Source: Przewalskia tangutica (Eukaryota; Streptophyta; Magnoliopsida; Solanales; Solanaceae). From it: 64,000 bases of DNA. Location: contig CM056725.1 in the NCBI GenBank assembly GCA_029844215.1, positions 30,100,485-30,164,484 of the forward strand. Direction: 5' to 3'. Positions 34,920-45,595 of the stretch are shown here, piece after piece; the stretch's first letter is position 1; every line of letters begins with the position of its first letter. The position numbers were made by a program, and so were the translations under genes. The notes beneath the pieces are model-generated. The model was not told where the DNA came from. It saw only the letters and a list, made by a program, of their open reading frames with translations, and searched no databases.

Positions 34920-37900
34920 TGTTATACCGTATTTCGGAGTATGCGTGGGGCGTGCGTGCGAGAATCTGACAGAAAGATTGGAAAGGAAGAAAGAGGTGAT
35001 TTTCCACGGAAAAGTTAGGTTTTGTGAAGGAAAAAGGTTCGTTAATGGGGTGGATTCCCAGTTTGGTATCGGACTTCTGGAATATTAGAGAATTATGGAA
35101 TTTTATTTTGGAAATGGTCACGTGGGGCCACGGGAGAAATTCTGGTTTTGTAGGAGCCACTTTGTTTTAGAGATTTTGGCCATTGTGGATATTTTGGAAG
35201 ATGTTTTATTTTGGGCGATAGGAGGTGACACGTGTCACCCCCTAGGTGGCTTGGCGAATGACCTGTGCCTGACACGGTTAGAGTCGTTTTTCGGCGAAAG
35301 CGTTTCGCGACTTTCGTAGGGAAAATTCGGCTATGTCCTTTTTAAATTTTGCGGATTTTTAGAGGCGAAACATTTTGGACCAGCGGGAGGGTGGCGTATG
35401 TCACCTCATTGAAACATCAGTGGGCGTCAGTGGAAGATGTGGTTCACGGTGGCTTGATCTTTTGGCTCGCGTTTTTGGCCACTATTGGTTCCTTGTTTTG
35501 TGCCTTGTTTGGCCTTGTTTGTGGCTTGTTTTGTGCCGTGTTTTGTGGAGTAGGGGTTAGGGTGCACTTGGCTTGATCGAGGCCTTACACTTGCCTTGCA
35601 TGGCTTGATCTTGGCCTTGGTTGGCGCTTTGGCTTTCCTATAAATACCACTCTCTTTGAAGACTTCATTCATCCAAATCTTAGTCTTGAAACCCTCCCTC
35701 CCTCTTGTTGACTCTCGTCAGAGCCCTCTCCATGAAAGTGGCCTTGGCAGAGGTCTCCTCTCCCATGAGAGTCTAGTGGGTACCCCACTGCTAGTTGTTT
35801 CGTATAATACCCTTGTTGTGGTATAGAAATACTCTCCTAGTATTGTTATAATGCCCAAAATACCTTAGCCTTATACCTTGAAGTATTCCAAAAGTTACCT
35901 CATAAGTAGAATACGAAATACTACCTTTTGTCCTTTTTAGTCTCAAACCAAACCACAGGAAATCTTCATAGTTGGTTGAAGTATTTAAGTAGAAGTTGGT
36001 TAGAACTTCTAAGGGTTGTTTGGAGGCGGATTGGAGCGTCTGGGTAGGAGCTAAACCTTGCTCGGGAGGCGACATTAAACTCGGATAATTTTGGGCTTAT
36101 CGAGGTAAATATCTTGTCCCTATTGTAATTGGAAATTACATAAGTGTTGAATATATAGTTGTTGTATACTATATATATAAAAGCTGAACTTAGTATTGTG
36201 GCAATGTCTTTTGACTTAAGCTGAAGAATAAAGAAGCTGGCAGGCGTAATTGCATAGGTGGAATTGCGATAGACTTGTATAGTATTGCGGTGTAGTAGAA
36301 TTGTACACGTCAGGTTAGGCGTGTAAAACCCACGGTTGGCTTGGTGGCGGCCTCGATAGAGGAGGAGATTCTGTTGTGGCGGGAGGTCTTTGCGAATTTA
36401 CGTAGATTATGGAGCGTTGAGATCTAGATGTTAATAAGCGCGCGTGGCCTTATAGGTTGAAGTACTACGTGTGGGTGATCCAGCGGCTTAGGAGTAGCGG
36501 CGGTTTGAGGTACTTGGGCGTTTTGCTATTAGTCGACAATCGTCGCGAGGTATGTGAACCTCTTCCTATCTCTTACAGCGTGATATGTGTGAACTATGTA
36601 GTGCGGTGAGCGTCGTGTGTGAATTGTATTTGATTGTTGTAAAACATAAAGTGTTATAACGGCTTTATGGGAAGTTGGTTATAACGACTTTATGTAGGTA
36701 AAAAATACTTTGTGGTTTTAAAAGGTAGCGATGTGAATTATAAGCGGCTTGTTTAATAAAGAAACTTGATGTATTTCAAGATTTATAAATCGTTTTGAAG
36801 GAGAGTAACACTTGGTTTTAAAGGTTTTAAAAGAGTTATACTAGCTTTATGGGGAGTTAGGTATAATGTCTTAAGAGGTAAAGAAAATGGTTTCTTGATG
36901 TAAGAAGTTAAGAGACTTGATCTTATAAGATAAGAGACTTAACTTATTTGTTTTAATGTGAATGTTTGTGTGAAACCTCATTCGTGAGTAATGAGTACTT
37001 GGTTTTATTTAATGGGATAATGTTTCTTGATTTGGAAATCGAATGTGTATCGACAGGACCAACTGCGGCGTTAATAAAGGAAAATGTATTGAATAATGAT
37101 GTATCGTATTAAAACCAGTAGAAACCTCATCTGCATAGAAACTAAGATGAGACAAAATGATATTACATTTTCTAGATCATGTTTTTGTTAATAAGAATGT
37201 TGTAAACAAGAATAACCTACTCTCGCGTGAGACTTATATTACTCAATTGTTCTAAAAGGAATCAGTGATTAAGTTTATGAACTATGAAACCATTTGAAAA
37301 TGGAAAGCTTGAGTAATTGAAACTAGGCAAGCGGAACTTAGGAAAAGAATGTTGTTACTTGATTTTGAAAAGGAATGTGGGTTTGTCATTCTAATACTAC
37401 GGTATCGGGTGACTTTTATAAAGGTAATGGATCTCTTTTAAAAGAACTTAACGTATGTAGTACTTTGGGGTTAAAACCGGATTTTGCCATAAAATGAAAG
37501 TACTTTGAGTTGTGTGAAACTTGTCTATGCTTGGTGTTGCGAAACTTGCCTATGCTTGTTGTTGTGAAACTGGCCTATGCTTGTTGTTGTGAAACTTGCC
37601 TATGCTTGTGATGATAGCCTTTGTTGTGCAAATGTGGTATTTACGTATTCTGGCGTCTCGATGAAGTCGGTTGACTTATTGAGAACTTACTTGGGCGCGG
37701 CAATGGCGGAGAAATTCCGCAGATGCGTTCTGTTAATAGTGTTACTTTTGATAATCACTTTGGACATCGACACGATCGTGCGCGCGGGTATGCTTCCGTT
37801 TTGGTTGATGTCTTTTGGTTAATCGCTTTGGATATCACGACCGCGATCGTGGCGCGGGTATGTTTCCATTTGATTATCGCCATGATTTCCCTTTGGACAT

Positions 37901-38920
37901 GCGACACGATCGTAGCGCGCGGGTATCGTCCATTTGGAATCTTTGTCTTATTGTTTCCCTTTGGACATCACGACACGATCGTAGCGCGGGTATCGTCCAT
38001 TTGGAATCTTGTCTTATTGTTTCCCTTTGGACATCACGACGATCGTGGCGCTGCGGGTATCGTCCATTTGGAATGTTGTCTTATTGTTTCCCTTTGGACA
38101 TCACGACACGATCGTGCGCCGCGGGTATCGTCCATTTGGAATGATGTCTTATTGTTTCCGCTTTGGACATCACGACGATCGTGGCGCCGCGGTATGCTTC
38201 CATTTGGATTCTTTGTCTTGTTGTTGATGTCACATGGGCGTGTCTACACCGTCGAGTCCGGGGCGTGGCCATGGGGCATTATTATTGTTGCATCGTGGAC
38301 ATGTCTACCGTCTGATTCGGGGCACGCGGCCGTGATCACGAACGATTGATGTTGTGGGCGTGAGACCCGTAGTTATATTTGATGACTTGAGGCGTGAGTC
38401 ACATGACATATTTGTTTTATGTTGTGGCTGTAGTTTGGTTATCATACATGTCTCAGCTTTATATAGACTAGTATGATTTCATTCTGATATTTCTGATTTC
38501 ACATGCTTAGTACTGTATGCGACCTCGCCCGAGGCTGCGTTCATGCGCAGTAGAAATCATCGATCGTGGATCCGCCCTTAGGATCTCATTTCAGCGTGTT
38601 GGAAAGCTCCGTTCCTTCGGAGGCTTATCTTTGGTATGTTTCCCTGAGTTGTAGGTTCTTGTACATTCAGGGGTATGGCGGGGCCCTGTCCCGTCATAGT
38701 TGTGTAAATCTTAAGTGCATTTGTTGTGGGCGGGGTTGTAAAAGGATAGCTTTGGGTCTTATGTATATATCTGAAGGCAAGCTGTTTGGTTGCTTTGTTA
38801 CTTATTATATCTCTCATTTCATGTTTAAAGTTTTTATTTCCGCTGGTTCTCTCTGATGTTGTATCACTATGGTGCCCGGGGTAAGGCACCAGTAACGGGT
38901 CCCGGTTTCGGGGCGTTACA
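34920..38920 (+). repeat. Element C right LTR
   Basis: It starts TGTTATACCGTATTTCGG and ends GGGGCGTTACA. It has the same two-module U3, TATA box (35639-35646), 25-base repeat (37516-37605) and minisatellite as the left LTR, and is 124 bases longer, about two minisatellite units. Confidence 0.93.
37750..38220 (+). repeat. C-type minisatellite, seven units of about 67 bases (right LTR)
   Basis: Units start near 37758, 37826, 37892, 37960, 38028, 38094 and 38163. The extra two units relative to the left LTR belong to the TTGTCTTATTGTTTCCC type. The 208-codon frame 37723-38349 is repeat read-through (HLECCLIVSLWTS-like periods). Confidence 0.9.
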
Positions 38921-38925
38921 ATAAC

Positions 38926-39997
38926 GACTTAAGAAAGATAAAAGGAACAATTTACTTATGTGTTTATGAAAGACTTGTATTGATTCTGGAAAGTATAATA
39001 AGATGGTTTGTTGAGTAGATATATTGTGATGCTATGTGTGTTAGTATCTTGTAAACGTTTGTGTAAAGAGGTTATTCTTATTGTGCTTATGTTGTTTAAC
39101 GATAAGCTGTTATGTTAGTATTATATCACTCACCTCTTGACATGATATCGGGGGTTAAGCTGCCCTCCGATGCGGGGTATAGCTCAGGAAGTCTGTGTGA
39201 CTATGATTCGAGAATACCTCATGCGGGTCCCGGGGGCCTATGCGGAGCTACGAGTTCGAGTTAGTGTGCGGTCCTTGTGGCCATGCGATGCATGTGGCCA
39301 TGCGGACTACGAGTCGGGGCGATGTCGAGTAGCTACCCGATGTGGGGAATACCTCATGCGGGCCACGTGAGTGGCCTATGCGATCGCTTGAGTCGAGATT
39401 AGGCATGCTTAATGATACTATGGGTGATTGGCCTTGCTTGATCATTCGCGGCCTAGAAAGAGACTGTTCTGATCTACTTCTTATTGCTCTTGTTTGTGAT
39501 GTGGCACTATGCGATTACCTTGTTTGTTTCGTACATATTTGTAAGCGGTTTTAAAATGATATGATTTCATTTAAGTACTTTCTGATTTCACATACTTGGT
39601 ACTGTTGTCTTGACCTCCTTGAAGTGCGTTCATCTGCGAGTAAGGGAAGCAGGTGCTAGATCCGCATCCTTAGGATCTTTTGCTTTGGTGTCAGGAGCTC
39701 CATCTTCTCCGGAGGCTCGACTTTTGGGTATGATCTCCCTGTTGTTGTAGATAGTTGTACATTCAGGGTATGGCGGGGCCTGCCATAGTTGTTTATCTTC
39801 TTAAGTGCGTAGTCTATTATGCAGTTGAGATGTAGCTGCGATTTTGGTTTATATATATATGCGAAAGCGACATTTTCTCGAGATAAAATTGTGTCATTTA
39901 CAACTGTTTCATGTCTTGTTTTTATATTCCGATTTTCTCGATGTATGACTACTTGGGTGCGGGTAAGGCACGATCCACGAGCCAAAGCGTCGTGACA
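38926..39997 (+). repeat. A2 left LTR, second part
   Basis: It resumes after the ATAAC duplication of C and ends AAGCGTCGTGACA. Compared with element 1 (6620-8425) it is about 730 bases shorter: the stretch corresponding to about 6790-7360 is deleted near 38990. The A-type minisatellite is at 39170-39430. Confidence 0.88.
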
Positions 39998-40001
39998 AAA
40001 G

Positions 40002-40012
40002 TGGTATCGAGC
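40002..40012 (+). other. Primer binding site, A2
   Basis: TGGTATCGAGC starts five bases after the LTR end, iMet-type with one A missing. Confidence 0.82.
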
Positions 40013-40198
40013 GATTAATCCTCGGAAAGTGTCTGAGACCGTATCTAGTAAGTCTTGATTATCGGTGTGTTGTGCACCACCAATGTCGAGGAGGCTATAA
40101 GATATTTAGGATTGGTTCCCATTCTTCTCACTCTGAGATCGTGCCTTAGAGGTGTGTTATAAGTTGGACCCTCTAACGTATTTCCTTTCTTTATGATT

Positions 40199-41290
40199 AT
40201 GCCTCGCGTAAGGCAACCCGTGCCCGAAGGGCAAGCGCAGGAGGCTGCTAGTAGGACAGAGTCACGAGGGCTCGAGCCCGATCTATACAAGACGGCGAGT
40301 TCCACGGCCTTGGCCCCAGCGAGGTTTAGAAGCGGCGATGGTGATGAGACCCAGGTACCTACACCTCGATCCGCGGCACAGGCGAGAGTTAAGTACAGAG
40401 AGATAGCGATTATTGGCGAGTTGTGGCGAATGAGGATAGGGTGGATCACGGCGGTTCAGTTCAGCGATTACTGCGGTTCACGAGATCGAGTGATTTGAGT
40501 GCGGGATTTTCTTAGTTGTAGCCCTTGAGTTCTGGTCGAGGCGAGGATGATCGCGGTGTTCATCCGTCGACTCTGAGAGGATCGTGCAGTGATCAAGGCT
40601 TGAAGACCGTCGTGATCTTGGTTCACATAGGCTACGTGATACGCGATCGATTGGTTTGATTCGTGGGAGTTATCGGGAGAGCGCGTCCCCTACTTGGGGC
40701 GAGTTCTCGGAGGCTTTCTCACCCACTTCTTGCCTCCGCAGATGAGGAGGCAGGCGGACAATTTTTGTTCTTTGAGACAGAGGCGCCTGATTAGGAGTAC
40801 AATGTTGAGTTTGATTCGTTGGCTCGATATGTCCACTGCGTTGGTAGCGATATGGAGGATAGGGTGCACCGCTACGTCGCGGCTAGATGATTATATGGCG
40901 AGTCTTGTGCGGGTGTGGCTCTTGACCGGGCATGGACATTACGTATGCGAGCTCATGCGCTTGGATGCGAGGCGTAAGCGGCAGGTTGGCCAAGCGGCGA
41001 GAAGAAGGCGGTCGGCAGGTCTTTGGTAGTTCGGGGTGGGCGGCACCGGCGATCTAGATTTGCACCGGCCGGCTCAGTACTCTGCTGCCGTCTTCGAGGA
41101 CGGACGGGGCCCCGGACTTGGGCGTCGAGTAGAGAGTGATAACCGATGGACCACCCGGTGTGGCGATCGGTAGATCCATTACGGGAATTGTGATGCTCAG
41201 AGTTTTATTCTGATTGCGGCCCGAGGTCACTGCGAGCTGTCAGGCCAAGAAGCGTATGAGCGTAGGAGTCGCCTGGGGTCTTTCGGGTCT
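40199..41290 (+). pseudogene. gag: A2 gag
   Basis: The ATG at 40199 gives about 100 open codons (MPRVRQPVPEGQAQEAASRT..., then Pro/Ala/Ser-rich). An in-frame Met two codons upstream is less likely because B and D start at the same point as 40199. Capsid pieces follow: GRVLGGFLTHFLPPQMRRQ (40694-40752), FDSLARY-type and YMASLVRVWLLTGHGHY (40893-40950) in other frames. The knuckle near 41190-41245 reads C-x-x-C-G-x-R-G-H-C-E-x-x-C only after allowing indels. It is the nucleocapsid precursor of the only enzyme-bearing copy in the window. Broken in at least four places as read. Confidence 0.8.
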
Positions 41291-41429
41291 TCTTCATCTC
41301 CTCTGATTACTCGCCCGGGCGGGGTACTCGAGGACGGCAGTCGCGGCGAGAGGTCGTGGTGCGGGTCGATCTAGCGATCCTCGAGCCGCATTTATGCCTT
41401 GTCTGGCCGGGACGGAGCGTCGCTGGCGT

Positions 41430-41840
41430 CGTCAGTACTTTATCGGTTCTGGTTGTGATGTATGCCTTGATAGATCCGGGTTCTACTGCGTCTATATATC
41501 TCCCTTATTGCTAGTAGGATAGGGATAGAGCACGAGTCCATAGACCGCTTTCGAGGGTAGCTACGCCGATGGGTGGTTCGGTGGTAGCTCGGCGGTATAT
41601 AGGGCTTGCCCGGTGTCTTTATGCGATCGTCGGACCCTGGCGACTTGATAGAGTTGGACATGACGATTCGATGTGATCGTGGGCATGGATTGGTTAGCGT
41701 CTTGCTATACCAATGTAGGCTGAGGGAGAGTGGTGCGGTTCGTTTCTGAGGCGGTTATTGAGTGGGAGGAACTGTATCGCCAGGGTAGGTTTAGTTCCTA
41801 CCTCAAGGCTAGGAAGATGGTGCGAAGGGTATATCTACCA
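41430..41840 (+). pseudogene. A2 aspartic protease (RVP_2 type)
   Basis: MYALIDPGSTASIYL-type reading surrounds the catalytic D-P-G-S (Asp at 41473-41475). In this chromovirus lineage D-P-G-S/T is the usual form of the D-T-G-A site, so the active site looks intact. Downstream, MTIR-CDRGHGLVS near 41660-41700 corresponds to the D-V-I-x-G-M-D-W-L part of the flap end after frameshift correction. The family enzyme cleaves the Gag-Pol polyprotein. Confidence 0.75.
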
Positions 41841-41889
41841 TCTCATTCGGGTGTTTGATCACGAGGTGCGGTAGATTTTGATCGGTTCA

Positions 41890-42720
41890 GTAGTCGAGAG
41901 TTCCCGATGTGTTTCGGATGACCTCGGGTATCCCTCACGAGAGGAGATAGAGTTTTGTATCGATGTCTTTGCGGACACTCGGCTATTTCCATTCCGCCAT
42001 ACATAATGGCACTGCCGAGTTGAGAGAGTTGAAGGACCGGATAGAGATTTCTTTGGAGAAGGGCTTCATCGGGCCTAGTGTTTCTCCTGAGGCGCGGTGT
42101 TCGTGAAGAAAGAAGAAGGGCGGGGCCTTTGCGCATGTGTTGATTCTGAGCGGTGAACAAGGTGACCATTAAACGAATACCCTTCCCGGATTGATGATTT
42201 TTGATCGATTGCGAGTGCGAGATGTTTTTCCAAGATTGATCTGCGATCGGGCTATCATCAGGTGCGGGTCAGAGAGTCGGACATCCCTAGGACTGCATTC
42301 CGGACCCGGTACGGGCACTATGAGTTTAGGGTTATATCGTTCGGTTTGACCAATGCTCCGGCGGTATTCATGGATTTGATGAACCGAGTGTTCAAGCCAT
42401 TTTTGGACACGGTTGTGATAGGGTTCATCGATGACATCTTGGTTTATTCCGTTGAGCGAGGAGCATGCGAGCATTTGAGCGTATCTTTGAGAGTTCTCGA
42501 GACCGTGATTATACGCCAAGTTTTCTAAATGTGAGTTTTGGTTGGCCGGTGGCTTTTCTTGGGCATATTGTGGGCGATGGTATTCAGTGGATCGGCCAAG
42601 ATCGGCGATCGAGAGTTGGCCTGAACTCTACTCCGGCAGTGCGCGACTTTCAGGCCTTGCGAGTTACTATCGGTTCGTGGAGAAGTTTGCTTCTATCTGC
42701 GCACCATTGACTAGGTGACT
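41890..42720 (+). pseudogene. A2 reverse transcriptase
   Basis: It is an RVT_1-type domain of Ty3/gypsy. The lead-in I-E-F-C-I-D-V-F-A-D-T-R (near 41950-41985) and ELKDRIEISLEKGFI (42017-42070) are followed by frames with SKIDLRSGYHQ in broken form. The open frame 42262-42528 then has VRESDIPRTAFRTRYGHYEF, SFGLTNAPAVFMDLMNRVF, KPFLDTVVIGFIDDILVYS, with the catalytic FIDD at 42424-42435. A connection segment follows (VAFLGHIVGDGIQ at 42550-42585, YYR-RF near 42665). It is the strongest single gypsy signature in the window. Confidence 0.92.
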
Positions 42721-42920
42721 CGGAAGCGGCTAAGTTTGATGGTGATGCTTGTGGCGGGGTTTCGATTCTTGAAAGAGGCGCGACCGCCCCGTTCTTACTC
42801 TTCCGGAGGTCGACGGTTATGTAGTGTATTGTGATCGTCGGGCATCGGTGGGATGTGTGTTGATGCATTTGGGTAAGGTTATAACATACGCATCCAGCGG
42901 CTTAAGAGGAATGGTCGCGA
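42721..42920 (+). pseudogene. A2 RNase H remnant
   Basis: The frame around 42815-42895 reads GYVVYCD, then SVGCVLMHLGKVITYAS, matching the Ty3/gypsy RNase H start (V-Y-C-D-A-S-x-x-G-L-G-C-V-L-M-Q). The first catalytic Asp is at 42833-42835. Three or four codons (Ala-Ser-Arg-type) after it are altered. The rest of the domain to about 43100 is too broken to follow. Confidence 0.82.
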
Positions 42921-43079
42921 GTTACATCGGCTAGCGAGCCTTGAGTCCGATTGATTGGTTACGATAGCGATGGGGTTCGAGTTCGAGGTTGTCGAGTCTT
43001 CCATCGTCGAGAGGTGAAGAGGCGATTTGAGATCGGTTTTGATTCGGTATCGTGATCGACTCTTACGTGAGGAAGGGTC

Positions 43080-44160
43080 CTTTTGAGTAGCATTTTGATG
43101 GGGTGCTAAGGTTTGAGGCGGGTTGTGTGTTCCGGATATTGCAGGACTTGGCGGGTTCTAGGGAAGCCGCGGCGCGCGTTACTCTATCCATCCGGTCGAC
43201 CAAGATGTACCACGACCTTAGATCGTGTATTGGTGGGATGGCTTGAAGAGGGCGTTGCGAGTTTGTAGCTCGGTGCGTGTTGTCGGCGGTGAAGGTAGAG
43301 CACGGAGGCTAGGTGGTTTGTTGCACGATAGAGATCCCGACACGGAAGTGGGAGGTGATCAACATGGACTTTATCACGGGATTACCTCGCTCGGAGGAAA
43401 CATGATTCTATTTGGGTTATCGTCGACGGTGACGAAATCAGCCCACTTTCTTCCGTCGGGCGACTTTTAGTGAGGATTATGCGGACTTTACATCAGAGAT
43501 CGTCGGCGCATGGTCCCTATTTCTATCATATCGACAGAGAGCCCGGTTATGGCTAACTGAGGTCTTTCGGAAGGTCTAGGGACTTGGTGAGCACGAAGTC
43601 TGCATTCCATCCTCGAGCAGACGGACAGGCGAGCGCCTTATCGGACTCTTGAGGATATCTTTGAGCTATGTTATTGATTTGAGGTATACAGGAGGATCAT
43701 TTGCCTCTAGTTGAGTTTGCGTATAATAATAGCTACCTCCAATATTCGGATGGCGCCTTATGAGGCCTTGTATGGGAGGAAGTGCGGATCGCGATAGGCT
43801 GGTTTGATAATGGCGAGTGCGATTAGTGGGACACGATTTGGTGCGATGGCGGTGGATAAGGTGAAGCTTATCCGAGCGATTCTTGGCGGCTGAGTCGGCG
43901 AAGTCATATCACAGATCATCGTCGTCGGCATCCGGAGTTCGAGGTTGATGATTGGGTTTTCTGAAGGTGTCGCCCATGAAGGTGTGATGAGATTCGGGAA
44001 GAAAGAACTTCGGCCAAGGTACATTGGTCGTATCAGTTGTCCGCGAGATAGGCAAGTTGCTATGAGTTGGATCTGTCATCCGATCTGGAAGCGGTGCATC
44101 CGGTTTTTCATGTTTCTATCTTTGAGAGATCGTCGAGGATCCATCTAGAGTGCATCCGAT
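43080..44160 (+). pseudogene. A2 integrase
   Basis: It begins with the zinc-binding region: YWWDGLKR (43228-43251), the line after which two Cys residues are expected. Next come INMDFITGLPRS (43358-43393, in a shifted frame) with the first catalytic Asp, and TKSAHFLP (43432-43455). AFHPRADGQAS (near 43600-43630) and the A-Y-N-N-S-Y stretch (near 43718) follow. Then come MAPYEALYGRKC (43750-43785), and the C-terminal domain with G-V-M-R-F-G-K-K (43980-44005), PRYIGRI (44013-44033) and a P-V-F-H-V-S stretch (44099-44118). The order and content are those of a full-length Ty3/gypsy integrase with about ten indels. Confidence 0.86.
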
Positions 44161-44345
44161 TGATGATGTCGGTGGCCAGGGGTTATCGTATGAGAGATTC
44201 CATAGCGATAATCGATCGTCGAGTTAGGCGTCTGCGGACGGGGCGTGGCTTAGTCAAAGTCTTGTGGCGGAGCGAGCTCGGAGGAGATGGCGTGGGGCGA
44301 GGAGGACATGAGGCGAAGTATCCCCTTTATTCCCCACACCTCCAG
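44161..44345 (+). pseudogene. Chromodomain-like C-terminus of A2 integrase
   Basis: The frame 44190-44340 gives AIIDRRVRRLRTGRG, LVKVLWRSEL and, after a gap, an acidic region and EAKYPL. In Tekay/Del elements the corresponding tail is I-x-D-R-x-V-R-x-L-R ... V-K-V-x-W-R-N ... E-A-x-W-E ... Y-P, a chromodomain-like module thought to bias insertion to heterochromatin. The E-A-T-W-E part is damaged here. This tail is why I place the clan in the chromoviruses. Confidence 0.72.
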
Positions 44346-44458
44346 GTAACTCACTTTCCTACTTGTAAATTTTCATTGACCTATTTGCTTAAGTGTTGTA
44401 TTGTGGCCATGTGTGGCATTTGCAAACTGATTTAGCCTTATCGTTGTGTGTCTTGGGA

Positions 44459-44496
44459 AGGAACATTCGGGACGAATGTTTCTAAGGAGGGGAGAA
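44459..44496 (+). other. Pre-PPT hairpin and polypurine tract, A2
   Basis: AACATTCG (44462-44469), loop GGA, CGAATGTT (44473-44480), then AAGGAGGGGAGAA (44484-44496), which abuts the LTR. This copy has the most regular form of the arrangement. Confidence 0.85.
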
Positions 44497-45285
44497 TGTT
44501 ATACCCCGTATTTTCAGAGTATGTACGTAAGGGCTTACGTATAAAAGTTTAGCCTTAGTTAGGCACTATGGACGAAAAACTTGTGCACAACCCACGAAAG
44601 AATCGTTTTCCGACGAAACGTTTTCCAAAACTTGCGTAGGGAAAATTACGGCTATGTCATTTATTATTTTTGTGGATTTTTCCGAGAGATGAAATATTTT
44701 GGACCAACGAGAGGGTGACACTTGTCACCCTCAAGTGGATGGCAACATGGGCAAGGTTGGACGATTTTGTGGCCTTGCATTAGTCAAGGTTAGGTAGGAT
44801 ATTTGTGTGTAGTAGATGGATAAGGGCACATGGGTGAATCCCCACACTCCACTTGCCCCCAGCTTCATCTTGGCCTTGAAAGCCTATAAATACCCCACTT
44901 AGTTGATGAATTCTTCATCTACAAAATTATCTTCAAGTCTCAAACACTCCTCTCCCTAGTGAGATTCTCGTCCAAGCCTCACTTTTCCCCTCCTCAGAGA
45001 GCCTATCAAACACCCTCTCCCCACTTCCTAGAAGTCTCGGCTAAAGCCTCCTCTTGGTAGAAATACTCTCAGTATTGTTACTATCCCCAAAATACCTTAG
45101 CCAATACCTTATAGTATTTCCAAAGTTACCTCTATCGTAGAGTCAGAATACTACCTTATATTCTATAGTCACTAAACGAAACCCTAAGAGTAACTTCATA
45201 GTTGGTTGAAGTATAAAGTAGAAGTTGTATCGAAACTTCTAAGGGTTTCTTGGAGCGGATTGGAGCGTACAGATTAGGAGCTAAA
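44497..45285 (+). repeat. A2 right LTR, first part
   Basis: It starts TGTTATACCCCGTATTTTC with a single U3 module (GGGTGACACTTGTCACCC at about 44713-44730) and TATA box at 44885-44892. It agrees closely with the left LTR 28528-29300. It is cut at 45285 by A3 after CTAAA, the expected left target duplication. Confidence 0.9.
44885..44892 (+). promoter_or_regulatory. LTR TATA box (A2, right LTR)
   Basis: TATAAATA, 388 bases from the LTR start, followed by CCCC and ACTTAGTTGATGAATTC. Confidence 0.75.
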
Positions 45286-45595
45286 TGTTATACCAGTATT
45301 TAGGGTATGTACGTGAGGCGTCGTCTGCAAAAGTTTAGCCTTAAGTTAGGCCAAGTTAAATTGCACACAACTCGCTAAAGAATCGTTTCCGGCGAAAGCG
45401 TTTCCACTTTCGTAGGAAAATTCGGCTATGCCATTACTAATTTTGCGGATTTTCAGAGACAAAACATTTTGGACCAACGGGAGGCGACACTTGGCACCCT
45501 CGATTGGTGGACTTGAATCGTCCATGGGGCGAATTGGAGAAAGCTTGCACGTTTTTGTGCCTTGTGCACAAGTCAAAGAGTTGGTAGGATATTTG
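45286..45595 (+). repeat. A3 left LTR, first part
   Basis: It starts TGTTATACCAGTATTTAGGG and follows A-type U3 (AAGAATCGTTTCCGGCG, GACAAAACATTTTGGACCAA) to GTTGGTAGGATATTTG, where element E is inserted. It resumes at 63361. Only LTR is visible, so whether A3 is full-length is unknown. Confidence 0.85.

Larger units (their letters stand above)
29973..38920 (+). mobile_element. Element C: complete insertion with 3.9-4.0 kb LTRs and only 1.07 kb inside
   Basis: It is bounded by the perfect 5-base target duplication ATAAC (29968-29972 and 38921-38925). The left LTR is 29973-33849, internal region 33850-34919, right LTR 34920-38920. Removing it restores the A-type sequence GTTAGGTATAACGACTTAAG seen at other sites. 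The two LTRs agree closely except for short indels and two minisatellite units, suggesting a fairly recent insertion. It has no enzymes and must have moved with help from another element. Confidence 0.94.
28528..45285 (+). mobile_element. Element A2: chromovirus with full domain set, hosting C and A3
   Basis: Its left LTR (28528-29972 and 38926-39997) is split by C. The internal region is 39998-44496. Its right LTR begins at 44497 and is split by A3 at 45286; the rest is outside the window. Without C, about 7.8 kb is visible. It is the only copy here with protease, reverse transcriptase, RNase H, integrase and chromodomain remnants. The internal 4.5 kb is shorter than the 5-6 kb usual for Tekay/Del relatives, in keeping with many small deletions. 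Confidence 0.88.

Noticed and set aside
34741..35160. 139-codon minus-strand frame crossing the element C internal/LTR border
   Set aside because: It spans the polypurine tract and U3 head antisense; the equivalent positions in D and A2 are interrupted.
37723..38349. 208-codon open frame
   Set aside because: It follows the 67-base minisatellite with a period of about 22 residues, similar frames exist in the other LTR and on the opposite strand, and no family matches. Repeat read-through.
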